Shown here: piece by piece, positions 49,860 through 61,374 of the stretch | How the letters are laid out: each line of letters begins with the position of its first letter | Numbering within the stretch: the first letter of the stretch is position 1 | NCBI GenBank assembly: GCA_947095585.1 | Contig: OX352762.1 | Location: forward strand, 113,986,930-114,050,929 | Length of the DNA stretch: 64,000 nt | Reading direction: 5' to 3' | DNA from: Nephrocerus scutellatus | Lineage: Eukaryota > Arthropoda > Insecta > Diptera > Pipunculidae | The notes under the pieces: generated by a model | What the model saw: the letters and a program-made list of their open reading frames with translations, nothing else | Database searches by the model: none | What the model was told of the DNA's origin: nothing | Position numbers and translations under genes: made by a program

Positions 49860-52445
49860 TTTCGGGTTATCGGGTTCCATAAATACTACCACAAAGAACT
49901 TTCCGAGCAGGATCATCTTCGCTCATGCGAGCTAGGTGTCCTGCCAACTGGAGCCTACCGAGAATAATACTCTTCACGATGTCGACATCGCGGTAACGCG
50001 ATAACATCAATATAGAGACTACGGAAACTTCCTTACTAACATACGGGGCCAACAATTCTCCGTAAGACTTTTCTCTCGAACGCGGTCGGAATGCTTTTTG
50101 CTAAGCACCCAAGTCTCGGATCCATATGTAAGTACTGGTATGACCATTGTCGTATATACCAGCGTGGATGTTATGGTTAAGTTCCTGGATTTGAAGAGTC
50201 TTGACAGACTATGGTAGGCTTTGTTGGCTTTAAGCAACCGTGCGCGTATTTGTGGTTCCATGCTATTATCGGCTGCTACAGTTTACCCAAGATAGTTAAA
50301 GGATTGCATTACTTCAAATTCGCGCTCCACTATTTGAACCACTATTAGATCTTCTACTCGCAGACGTCGCCACCTTGTTATTTGTTTTGCTCTCACTTAT
50401 GTGCAGCCCCAGATTTCGTGCCGCCTGGTTTATCTGGATGAAAGCTTCCTATACAGCTCTTCGGTTTCTACCAACGATGTCAATATCGTCTGAGTAAGCC
50501 AGTATCTAAATAATCCTATAAAGGATTGTTCCTCTCGCCGTTACGTCAGAGTCTCGGATCACTATCTCCAACGCCATGTTGAAGAGGACGTAGTCCAGTC
50601 CATCCCCTTGTCGGAGCCTGTTATAGATGTTGAATGGGCTTGATGGTGATCCGGATATTTTTACTTGGCTTATAACATTGGTCATGGTCAACCTATGTAC
50701 ATAGTCGTGTCAGTTTATTTGGGATGCCGAATTCTCTCATGGCTTTATAAAGTTCTACTCTGGCTATGCTATCATAGGCGGCTTTAAAGTCTATAAAAAG
50801 ATGGTGTAATGAGTTTTGAAACTCTAGACATTTTTCCATCACCTGCCTTAGGGTGTAAATCTGATTAGTTGTTGATTTGCCTGGGATGAAGCCACACTGG
50901 TATGAACCAATTATGACTTTAGTGTATGGGGCTTTCCTGTCTTGAAGTTTGTTTGTGAGATATCCATTCTTATGTATGGGGCACAGGATGCCTCTTCGCC
51001 AGTCTGCTGGCTCGCTTCTTATTCCCATAATAAAAATAATATTTGGCGCGACAGACCGTTGCGACACAAATGGAAGGGACCTACAACTTAAGGTCGGATC
51101 CGAACGGCGAATTGAGAAGCTTTCCGTGACAAATTATTTTACTTGCAGAACGTTTGTCACCCATTCGCGTGAGATGGGACCACCGTGATAAATGGTGTTA
51201 CTGGGACTCGAACCACGAATACCTGCACAGTAGCCGAGCGCATTTTCACTGAGCCACGGCGCCCACTCTTATTCCCATACCTGCACTTTTAGTTCATGAA
51301 TTGCTTTGTGTGTTACGGGGCCTCCTGATTTAATCAGCTCAGCTAGGATCCAATCAGATCCCGGAGCCTTATTTCGTTTAGGCCGATTTATCGCTTATAA
51401 ACAACTAATGAAAGTGCTCTTCCCATCGCTCTTAGATGCCTTTGAGATCGGCGATCAGATTATCATCTTTTTCTTTGCAGTATGTGCAACGCGGTGTATA
51501 TTGCGTAATACCGTGGACTGTTTGGTAGAACTTCCGCGCCTGGTGCGGTCCTCGCTCTGTGTACAGTTCTAGTTCACAGACGAGATTCTTCTCCCAGGCT
51601 GCTTTCTTTCGCCGGTGAACTGTTTTTTCATATCTTCTGAGATCTTTATATTCATCTTCGCGTGCCCGCGTTCTATGAGATTGTTGCATTGCTCGGTTGG
51701 TAAAATTTCACATTCGTCATCGAACAGGTCGTTCCGATCTCTACTGCCTAAGATGGAGTCAGCAGTACTAATGACAGTATTCTTAAGGCGTGTCCATTTC
51801 TCTTCTACGCCCGGCATCTCAGCCCCAGGACTTACTCTCCCTCCATTTATGGCGAGTCCTATAGCTTGACCGTAGTTGTTTCTGGTCTCTTAGTTGCGAA
51901 GGGCAGCCGTGTTGACTCGAATTTGATTCGCGGATAAAGTCTTTCGTGATGATGCAATCCGCACTCGGAGCACCATACCAACAAGATAGTGGTCCGAGTC
52001 GACGTTGGCACCTCGGCACGTTCGTACCGTCATCAGGTTCTGGTTGTGGCGTCGGTTTATCAACCCATGGTCTATCTGATTGCGAGTGGCTCAATCAGGA
52101 GATACCCAGGTGTCTTTGTGGATATTTTTACGCGCAAACCTTGTACTCGCAACGACCAAAGCAGTGCTTGCTGCCATCTCCATGACTCGTTTGTCCATTG
52201 TCATTAGTGTTCTCGTGTAAGCTATGGGTGCTAATGTACTGCCTGAATACTGGCTCTCTACCTATTTTGGCATGCATATCCCCCAGAATGATTTTTCCAC
52301 ATGCATTTCTGAAGAATTCTGTGTTATTCGCCCTATTCTGCTGACGGCTGACCGCCAAGTTAGACTGTTTATCTCAGCGAATATCTCAACATAACTTTCA
52401 TCGAGCCATGTCAGATCAGAACGGCGAAACCAAACAGAATTATGT
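49860..52445 (-). mobile_element. LINE-A copy 2 (endonuclease to C-terminus), interrupted by a SINE
   Basis: Minus strand from right: GDMHAKIGREPVFRQYIST (52128-52358, endonuclease), the ARKFYQTVHGITQYTPRCTY linker (51432-51689), then a SINE (51030-51266), ADWRRGILCPIHKNG, IIGSYQCGFIPGKSTTNQIY, HHLFIDFKAAYDSIARVELY, LRQGDGLDYVLFNMALE, AYSDDIDIVG (YADD changed to YSDD), and [11 protein letters not shown] at the C-terminus. Frameshifts are fewer than in copy 1, but it is still inactive. Confidence 0.87.
51030..51266 (-). repeat. Full-length tRNA-derived SINE with 13-bp target duplication
   Basis: On the minus strand: GTGGGCGCCGTGGCTCAGTG (A box, reverse at about 51248-51259), GGTTCGAGTCC (B box, reverse at 51204-51214), CCAGTAACACC, body with CACGGAAAGCTTCTCAATTC, tail CGCGCCAAATATTATTTTTA. 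It is flanked by the exact direct repeat TCTTATTCCCATA at 51017-51029 and 51267-51279, inside LINE-A. It lacks about 55 nt of body present in the 43600 copy. Confidence 0.9.
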
Positions 52446-54140
52446 CTGGGGATTTTTTTTTAATTCCCCTACTAACAAACAGCTTAACTTATTAGAATTA
52501 ATCCACCTCCTTAATTGTTTTTTAATTTGAATTTTGCCTGAAATGTCATAGGATAACATTTGGTAGGTCACAGCGTATCAGGTCTTACAGACTTAAATAT
52601 AAATTATATGAAAAAACGTGTATTAAATGTTTGCCTTCATAGACATTCAAGCATTTACCTAATATGCAATTTGTCTTACATTCTATGTTTTTTATTCCAG
52701 TCATCAATCGATTTCAGCTTTAAGCTTAATAGTCTATAATAGTAGTTAGGAAATAACAATTTAAGTTCTGATTTAAATATGACACATTTTTTGAACTCAA
52801 ATATAGCAAGGTCTTTATTTTAAAATGAAATAAATCAAAGTATTGAAGTTTTTAGTTTTTTTTTTCCACTTAAATGTAAGGCAAAATGTTTTTATCTAAG
52901 CTAAGTTTGCTATTGAAATAATAAACTGTTTTTACGTTTGATTATTATTTTCACTATGCGGAGATCTTCTGTACTTGGCGTTGCATATTACCAGAGGTTG
53001 AGAGATATTTGCCGGCAACAACAATGCTGTGCTAAAATTTTAATAAAACTATAAACGATTTACTTATATCGGCACTTTACACATAAATGGTCCAATATTA
53101 AACTCCATTGGAATCAGACGGATATAAAACGCAAAGTTGCTAAGAAATTAACTGTCTATTGTTCTTGTGGTGATTATAGTGTCAAACAAACTTATAGAAC
53201 GGTTGTGAGTCCAGTGGTTGACACCGAATTGTTTGTATGCCCAAACGATCAAGGCATCATTTAACAACTTTTTTAGTTTACTTTCTTGATGACCTTAACG
53301 CACTGGTCAATAAAAGCAGACGAATAGCAACAATTTCCAGCTACAGCGATCATCACCATTAAAAAACCAGGTGTTAGCTTCTACTCGGTTGTCTACTTGG
53401 CAATGGAATTGCTCTTCAACCAGATTCTCAAGGATTTCAATGAATATGATGATGAAGCTATTGTACAACACTTTGGCCGTTTACCTCTTTTGATCATTAA
53501 AATGTATAAAATGGGCATCATTTCCTTTCTCTTGTAAATTGAAAAATAAATGTAATTCACTGACGGAACAACTTTTTGTAATTACACAATAATTTGTTCT
53601 CTTACAACTTCAACTGTCAACGGTATGAGGAGTGAGGACATTTTCAAATCTAAACTGCCAACAGAATTTACATCCAAAAGCATTTACCTCACCACTTCAG
53701 TGCAAATGAAATAATTCATAATAGAAATTTAATGATTAAATCATAAAACTTGGACGCCCTTGTAAAGAGGGTTTAAAGTTTGTCCAGGTTGTCAAAGCGA
53801 CGGAAATTTTATTGTCCTCGAGCGCTGACACTCGCCTTGACACAAACATAAACACTTTGAAGGTAGTTTCTTGTGCTGATAGTTTCCTTTAGGTGGTGAT
53901 GGACAGATGGTGGTTCAGAAGGGTTTTCAACGCTTTTTGTCAGGGAGACATTTAACCATTAAGCATTAAACTGCAGAAAAACAGTTTTGTGTTTTGTTAT
54001 AATTTTATTTATTTTTCACTCAGGTTTTTTCAACCCCCATTAATATAAAAAGGATCATCACTTTGCGATGTTACTTTTTATAATTTTAGAGAGCACAGAA
54101 ATTGAAATAATTCTTTGACGAAATAGTATTTAGCTTCATT
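52446..54140. other. No recognisable feature
   Basis: A/T-rich intergenic spacer. Confidence 0.4.
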
Positions 54141-54144
54141 AAGA

Positions 54145-54535
54145 TGGCATGAAGACGATGGGTGCCGTAAAAGTTTATAGAAAAAGTAATAAAAAAATTA
54201 AATTTTTCATCGAAAATTGCTATATTCAAAATATTCGCCTTCAAAAATGCTGTGAAATGTTTAGGTTTCCTAAGCCGGTGCAAGATATTTTTAACTCCTT
54301 CAGACCTGGCTGCTACTTAAAATGCATATATTCGCCCTAAACTTGAATACAACTGTATTTTCTGGGCAGGTGCTCCCAAGACCATATTGCATCTACTCGA
54401 CAGAATTCAGAACCGCGCGATAAAACTTATTGGTGACGTAAATATCGCGAAAACAATCGAACCGCTTGAGAACCGTAGGAATGTTTCTTGCTTGTCACTG
54501 TTTTAACGCTTTTCCACAAGCTGTGTTCAAAAAAA
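54145..54535 (+). mobile_element. LINE-B C-terminal fragment
   Basis: [17 protein letters not shown] with [19 protein letters not shown] is seen on the plus strand after frame corrections, matching the FIRPKLEYN region of LINE-B at 31263-31300 and the sequence that follows in this LINE type. Confidence 0.65.
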
Positions 54536-54539
54536 ATAT

Positions 54540-54935
54540 CCAGATGCATCCTGACCTTGTAAAATTGCTTCTAACCTCTCCGATAGTCGTTAGAACGAAC
54601 GAAGTTAGACTAATTGGTCTGTAGGACTTTGGGTGAGATCTTTCTTCCCCACTTTAAGTATGAATACCACCCTTGCCATTATCTGTATATACCCGAGTGC
54701 TAGGCTACTTCTAAATAGTCTTAAAAGGTGTGGAACGAGGTTATCTATTCCAGCTTGCATGACGGCAGGGATTACGCCATCCACACCTGCCGATTTACAG
54801 TGCTAGAAGGTTATCTATTCCAGCTTGCATGACGGCAGGGATTACGCCGACCACACCTGCCGATTTACAGTGCTAGTTTTCAATTGCCCATTGGATTCTT
54901 TGCTGGGTGCAGATCTCTGAGGTTTTTTCCAGTCC
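54540..54935 (-). mobile_element. LINE RT N-terminal fragment with 70-bp tandem duplication
   Basis: Minus strand: GVDGVIPAVMQAGIDNLVPH, LLRLFRSSLALGYI then VVFILKVGKKDLTQS, the G.DGI.P..LQ.G and V.FIPK.GK RT entry motifs. The segment 54738-54807 is repeated at 54808-54876 with two or three mismatches. Confidence 0.7.
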
Positions 54936-54999
54936 TTCCTACTTGCTCTGAGGTGGTTCAACCCCATCTTTGGCTCGGTACTAGACACTGTGTTACCTG

Positions 55000-55430
55000 G
55001 TAAGTGTGTTTTCAAGAGAAGGAGGGCTTTCTGCTCCTCGTTTTCTCAATGAATACAATCATCGCTATCAATCTTAATTCGTTAATAAACAGAATTGCCG
55101 CTTTATGGCAAGTCAGCAAACCCAAAGTCATTAAAGAAATGCTATTTCAAGCGGTTTTTGCTGGATTGGTAATTTGCCCATACTTTTTCTTGAATGATGC
55201 AGGCAAATCAGTCACAGTCTATGGAGCTCACTACCAGACCACAAGGACTGACTATTTTTGGGATAAATTGTAAGAGGTTGAGCTGGCCAATCAATCGAGA
55301 ACTTCGGTGACCGAGCTATCTCCAGAAATGGACCAGTACGAAAATGTCAAAAAAAATTGGGTTCAATCATGCAGGCGTTTCCGTGGAGAACATTTGAATA
55401 ATGTTGTATTCCATAATTACCATCAAGACA
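55000..55430 (+). pseudogene. Mariner-type transposase fragment (C-terminal half)
   Basis: Plus strand: VFAGLVICPYFFLNDAGKSV, TVYGAHYQT and TDYFWDKL, followed after a stop by ENVKKNWVQSCRRFRGEHLNN and VVFH. The GPYFF.NDAG..VTVNG.RY and C....GGHL patterns identify an insect mariner-type transposase. The catalytic middle (QQDGA.CH, third acidic residue) is lost, so it is dead. Confidence 0.75.
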
Positions 55431-55439
55431 AGGCTTCTA

Positions 55440-57090
55440 TTGTAATTTAAGCAAAAACACATTTTTTTTATTATCTTGAACACAAGCTGTTTCATTAAAA
55501 AAAACAATATGGGGCGATCTTAATCAAAAGCGCTCTACATACATTGCTGCCCTAGCGGTCAAATGAGTTAAGGATCTATCAAACATCAAATTCATTTACA
55601 TGTGGCCCACGATTGGATTTTGAAGAAGATGTCAACAGACTGCAAACTGAGGCATAATCTTGCTTTAAGTACAAAATCAATGATCGCTAGTAACATTTTA
55701 TCAACAATGAATAGAGGTGAATTCGTTGGACTTCCCTGATAATAACTTCTTGCAGTGAAAACGAGTCTTTTTTTCGAACTTATTCAAATTTTGGTACTAT
55801 TTTGTTAAATACTTTATTAAAATTATTGAATTGCCTATAAAGATTTTTGCACTTTTCGTTGTGTTCTAAATTGCATCGTTCTGATCCATAACAGAGTTTG
55901 TCAATTAATTTCGAGTGAACTTGACATTTCAATCAATCAACACCACACCGTTCGTTATTTCATTTAATTTCCATTCCATACCATTCAAACCACAGTCTCT
56001 TGAAATGTGAAAAACTATGAGGAACTTTTGCTATGCATATGCAGGGGTCAGCTTGATAGGCATTGCGTTTGGCAAATTTTGAATCTGAAAACGAATTGCA
56101 GTTGATGGGGCGCACGTGTAGTCACAAAATAAAAAATGTGATTGTGAGTGAGCATGTTGTTCGATAGATTTACATTCTGTTATTTGAACTAAGATAAATA
56201 AATTTTTGTGAAAGAACAAGAATTTTTTCTAAGATTACTAGCAAACCGCCCGTGCCATTAAGACATAAAAGTTTAAAAGTGGTTTGTAGTGTACTCGTAC
56301 AACAACTAGGTACAACTTTAATGTAAGTGAAAGGCACTTGCTGGACCTTAAATTAACAGTTAATTATCTAGAATTGCATGTTGAAAATTTTTATTTGCAT
56401 AAAAACTCAATAACAACTGGAAAAAATTGTATTGACTACTTCTGTCAAACCGAAAGATGATGGATAGTTTTAAATAGTTCTTCATGTATCTTAATATTCT
56501 GGACACTTTCAAAAAAGTCGGAAAACTGTCTTTTCCTCAATATTTTCGCACCAGTACGATTCGCAGGCCATAAAAATGCATGCACATTGACTTTTTATCT
56601 TCGTTTCCTCGATATCTTTTAGTGAGCACGTTGTGCATTTCATCATAACAAGTTGACCGTGTGCCAATACAAAAAAAAAAATCACTGAATTGTCAGTGGT
56701 TGCATTATTTTTATTCTAAGTTGTTCAACTAAGTTCTAATTGGCGCATTAAGTAGTTGCGGATTATTAGATAGTTGTAAGATTACTCCTTAACATGGCTG
56801 ATTGGTTGGGGGCTAAAGTAGGGCTTTTTCAAAGAGGGTGATGTATTCATTGGCTAATAGGGTACTGGGAATTAGAAGTTTTGGCAACCAATGTGTAAGA
56901 ACGTCTTTACTCATAACTGTACCAATTAACACTTAGCATATTTAGAAAAGCGTAGGGCACTGCGTTTATTGAAAACATTATTATTCCTCTAGTAGGCAAG
57001 TCCGACTGCAGGCGGTCTCCACTAGAATTCAATTAAAAAGGTGATTAACACTTTTTATAACTTATTTTACTGATATAATGATAAACTGAG
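55440..57090. other. No recognisable feature
   Basis: A/T-rich intergenic spacer. Confidence 0.4.
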
Positions 57091-57099
57091 CTCTATGTG

Positions 57100-58000
57100 G
57101 GGGTATAACAATTGGTGGAATTTCCGTGAAAGCTCTGCTATATGCAGATGATTTAGTCCTACTTGCGGACTCACCGGAGAGCTTGCAGAGAATGATAAAC
57201 AGGTTACAAAAATACAGGAGGAGTGGAGTGGAGGAGGACGATATGCGAGAAATTAAAAGTAGTTTTTTGCCGGTCAAGAGCTAGAAATAGTAAATTCGTA
57301 CAAATACCTCGGTATCAATATCTCCAATAACATGAATATGGAACAACATATCAAAGAGAAGCTTAAAACAGCGAAGTCGGCCATTAGTGCGGCTTGGAAA
57401 AACTGCCTGGAAGATAAGCACATATCCTTAGGAGTAAAATATCAGATATTTCAAGCGGTTTCTAAATCAGCCTTTCTGTAAGCGGCACAGGTTTGGGGTT
57501 ATAAGATGTGTGATACCTTGGATAAACTGATGCGTTTCTTGTTGAAACGGATAATTAATCTGCTTTAAAGCACATTAAACAGTATGCTTCTAGTTGAGAC
57601 TCGGTTTCCCCCACTATTTATGAATACCCTAAAACTTAATTTTGATTATATATTGAAAACGGTCGCCTTGGACCAGGAAAGGTTGACTAAACGTATAGCA
57701 GCTTACATTATAGAGGTAAAAATACTTTGGTTTGATGAATGGCAGTTATTTGCAGATTCCTGTGGACACACCCTCAATTTAAATTCGGGAAACAGACTAA
57801 ATTGGAAGAAGGAGCTGTATAATTTACTAATGAAGCTGGATATAATGCATAAAGATAACATCGAAAATGTAAAAATTTCAGTACACACATTTAATAAAAG
57901 TAGAAATTTTAAAAAGAGCAATATATGCAAAACCTTAATCACAACCTTTGCGAAAATTACTACTTCAGCGATAACTACTCGATCGAAGTAATATCCTCAT
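57100..58000 (+). mobile_element. LINE-H RT C-terminal half
   Basis: ISVKALLYADDLVLLADSPE (YADD intact), LQRMINRLQKY, then EIVNSYKYLGINISNNM, AKSAISAAWKNCL and YQIFQAVSKSAFL. A 135-codon open stretch (57584-57991) continues ETRFPPLFMNTLKLNFDYI and RLTKRIAAYII. Broken by frameshifts. The upstream half of the same family is at 59889-60330. Confidence 0.75.
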
Positions 58001-58149
58001 TTTTTAAAAAGCAAGCGAAATTAGGTGTCAGCTTTTTGATAAGGGATCCCTGCAGGAGGAAGATATGGTGATGATTTTAAACGGCACGAACTGGAACCAA
58101 CTACACAACTATTGTCAAAAAGATTTAATACACAGAAGAGCGATTAGTC

Positions 58150-58620
58150 GAAGAATCTTTTTGAATTGATACTCGATATTTGACAGAGTCTGGAATCAAG
58201 CTATTTTGTGGAAAATGAATGCTTTTGGAATTGATAAGGCCCTACTTGATTGGACTAGTTACTACCATTCTGACCGTTCAATTCAGGTTATATTCACCAC
58301 ATAAATGATGGTATTCCCCAAGGCTCTGTTATGTCCTCGACACTCTTTCTGATTTTCATTAACGATCTCCTATCCGCTTCTTTTATTCCAACTCATTGTT
58401 TCGCTGACGAAATAAGATTTAGCTCCTCATATGAATTCACGCTTTCTGCACGCTTCTCTACATTGCCTGTGGAACTTGAACAACAGCGTATGTTAAGCAC
58501 GTTATATAGCATAGTAAGGTGCGTACTAAATAATAGATTTGAATTTAATGCAATGTTGTCTTCTGTTGCCCAAGCGTAATTTAAACTCCCAACCATTATC
58601 CATGAACTTTCATCAAAGCA
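58150..58620 (+). mobile_element. LINE-B-like RT fragment
   Basis: FDRVWNQAILWKMNAFGIDK and LLDW, then [21 protein letters not shown] (motif as in 31263-32006) and ELEQQRMLSTL. FADEIRFSSS occupies the catalytic motif position (YADD not kept). Confidence 0.7.
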
Positions 58621-58629
58621 GATCGAATA

Positions 58630-59880
58630 AGTGGTTAAAAATATGAAAACTACTAAACTTCTAAAATACCAGAACTATTTTCGAATATTTCGCAATAAAT
58701 AAATCACAAACATGAAGGTGATTTTTCTTTAATTTACTCTTTTTCTTCATCGTTCACTGCATTTTTTCTTTTACCAGGCAATCCCATCTGCAGGCAGACA
58801 GTCTACCTGTAACACACATGGAGAAAGAAATATCTACCTTAGGTATTAAAAAATTGTTCATCCATGCATTATTGATGTCGAATAGAACTTAAATAAAATA
58901 TTTACTGGAAAAAATTGGTTTAATTTGCTCTCCTGATTATTGTAGCAAAGATTTCTATAATTTTCGTTTATTAAGTTTATTTAGATCACTTAATATTTCA
59001 CAATCTGCGAGATAATTTATTAGTTAATCATGGATATTCTTTGTTCCTCATGTACACCGTGCTAAAGAGAAAATTATTAGAAAAGAAAAGGAACAATTAG
59101 ATTCAGTACCAATAATTACGAATAATAACTGCAGATATAAGCGCTGAAATCGAATACAAAATTAATTGTCGTAGCATCTTCAACATGACCATATCCCCGG
59201 TTTCACATACTAATTAGTGCTGTTTACAAATAGTCAACCAGATTACAGGAACTTCAGCTTTTATTAAAAAAGTTTGTTGTCTTTTTCGGGTTGGTCCTAG
59301 TGCTTATAGTTCATTTACAGAGTAGATTTAATTACACTTTTTTCTTACATTAATAATAATATTAACTTTTCCTAAATACACAAAAGATCAATTGGTAGCT
59401 GTTTATACACTGCCCGTTTCTTTAAACTCTAGGAAAATAATGTCATTTTAAATATACGAATATTTACTTCAGTAAAGCCCAAGGGTCAGCAAACAATCCG
59501 GCAGTCAGTGGCACAACAATAATTATATGCATTCGCTTTAGAAAGGACCAACTACCGTTTGGTTGTTGGCGCAGTAAGGCTTTTGAAAGACAACAAAATG
59601 GCGAACAACTGCGAAAACGTTTACAAATTATCATTCTGTCTGCAGCTGTACATCAGAAAGATGAAGGAAATCAGGTCGGTTTCGCAAATATTTACATAAA
59701 CGGAGACTTGTAATGAAGATGGTTGGAAACAATGTGAGTAAAAGAGTATACGGACAAGACGGCAGGAATAATGAAGAGTATATTCCTAATAAAAGATACA
59801 ACAGAAATATTTATCTTAAATATCAAATATTTAAATTGATTCTTCTGTAGACGCTTGTATATCCGAGTGAAAAATCACTG
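58630..59880. other. No recognisable feature
   Basis: A/T-rich intergenic spacer. Confidence 0.4.
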
Positions 59881-59888
59881 AAATTTCT

Positions 59889-60350
59889 TTGCTCCATCTT
59901 AAGGGTCAGATGCTAGTTTTCCATCTATTTAATAATAAAATAACGATTCTAATAATGACGTTATATTTTCTTCCGTTTCTTAATGCCTCTTACAAAATCA
60001 ACACAGCGATTATCCAAAAACGGCTCACGACATGGATTAGGGAAAATAATTTGATGAAAGTAGAATTTAGATCAGGATATTCGACTCTGGATCATATATT
60101 CGTCTTGAGAAGTATTGCGGAATCCTTTCTCGTGAGGCAGAAAAACCTATATGTATTCTTTATAGACTTCAAGGTAGCCTTCGACACAGTAGACTGAAAT
60201 GCATTGTTTTACATACTATATGATATGGGGATGTCACTCAAATTTGGTAGGGCCCTACAAAACCTGTATGAAGACACAAAATCAGCAGTGTGGTATGGAG
60301 AAGGATCTTCATAGTGGTTTTAGACGGAGGCTGGATTAAGGCCAGGATGT
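59889..60350 (+). mobile_element. LINE-H RT N-terminal fragment
   Basis: NASYKINTAIIQKRLTTWI, then STLDHIFVLRSIAES, LYVFFIDFKVAFDTVD (RT motif A with its Asp), a stop, then LYDMGMSLKFGRALQNLYED and a degenerate TEAG motif. The sequence diverges at about 60350. Confidence 0.75.
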
Positions 60351-60354
60351 TCTT

Positions 60355-61370
60355 TAAGCCAGCGAATTGTTCGCACTCTTCATTTAAGACCTAATATATT
60401 TTCTACCCAGAGGTATAGAGTTTGCAGGTACATTGATCAAGGCCCTGATGTTTCCAGAAGACATGTTTATGAGTTTGAGAAAATTCAGAATTGGCAGTTA
60501 CGTATGCTGATTTGGTTCCTGTAAGCGGCAACGTTACCTATTTATAGCAAGTCGGCTACAAATGTGGCATTTATCAAAGCAGTCCAGCAGTCGAATGGCG
60601 AAATCCTAACTATAGTACTAGAAAAATTTTACGAGAATAGCATACCTCTATACATCCGGTATGAATATTCATATTAGTGATCAAGTGATAACATTTGGAT
60701 GAACTTTCCCATATAAATAGTTTTCCCATCAATATTGGTTTCTATGTAAAATAGCGCAGCGGTAATAAAATGTTCGATATGCATCGTGAGACTTGAACGG
60801 AATTAATGTTTCGAATCATTAATGAGTCAATGATCTTAAGCTCTCAAATACTATTTAACCTCTTTTCAATTTTTGTTTGAATATCTCATTCGTCAGCGAA
60901 ATAGAAATCAAAATCAGTCCAGCTGCATTCTTTATAAATCTAGACAGATATTAGCATACCCTGATGACATTTACAATAAGTACAATATTGGGAATTACAT
61001 TTAGTGTTTATACACGTGCCGTATCTTTTCTGACTGGTGAAGGTGTGATAAAACCTACATAAATTGGCCGCCGGTAATTTTCCAAAAAAGGAACATCTCA
61101 ATAATCGCATTAGTCCCTTTTAGTAAAGTTGGTTTAAGGATAATAACCCTCGCCCGTTAAACCATTATTAGGGAAACCCAAATGGCTCTCGAAAAAACTG
61201 ATCCACGATGATGACAACAACAGCAGCAAAAACGGTTAAACGATTAAAGAATTTTCCCACAAAACGGGCGTTAATTGTACAGAACTTAAGTTGCACTCTT
61301 GTTGAGCCGCTGCTGAAAGCCTCCGTCACAGGATTTAAATCTATCCCGCCATCAATGTATAAATCATTCT
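60355..61370. other. No recognisable feature
   Basis: A/T-rich intergenic spacer. Confidence 0.4.
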
Positions 61371-61374
61371 GTTA

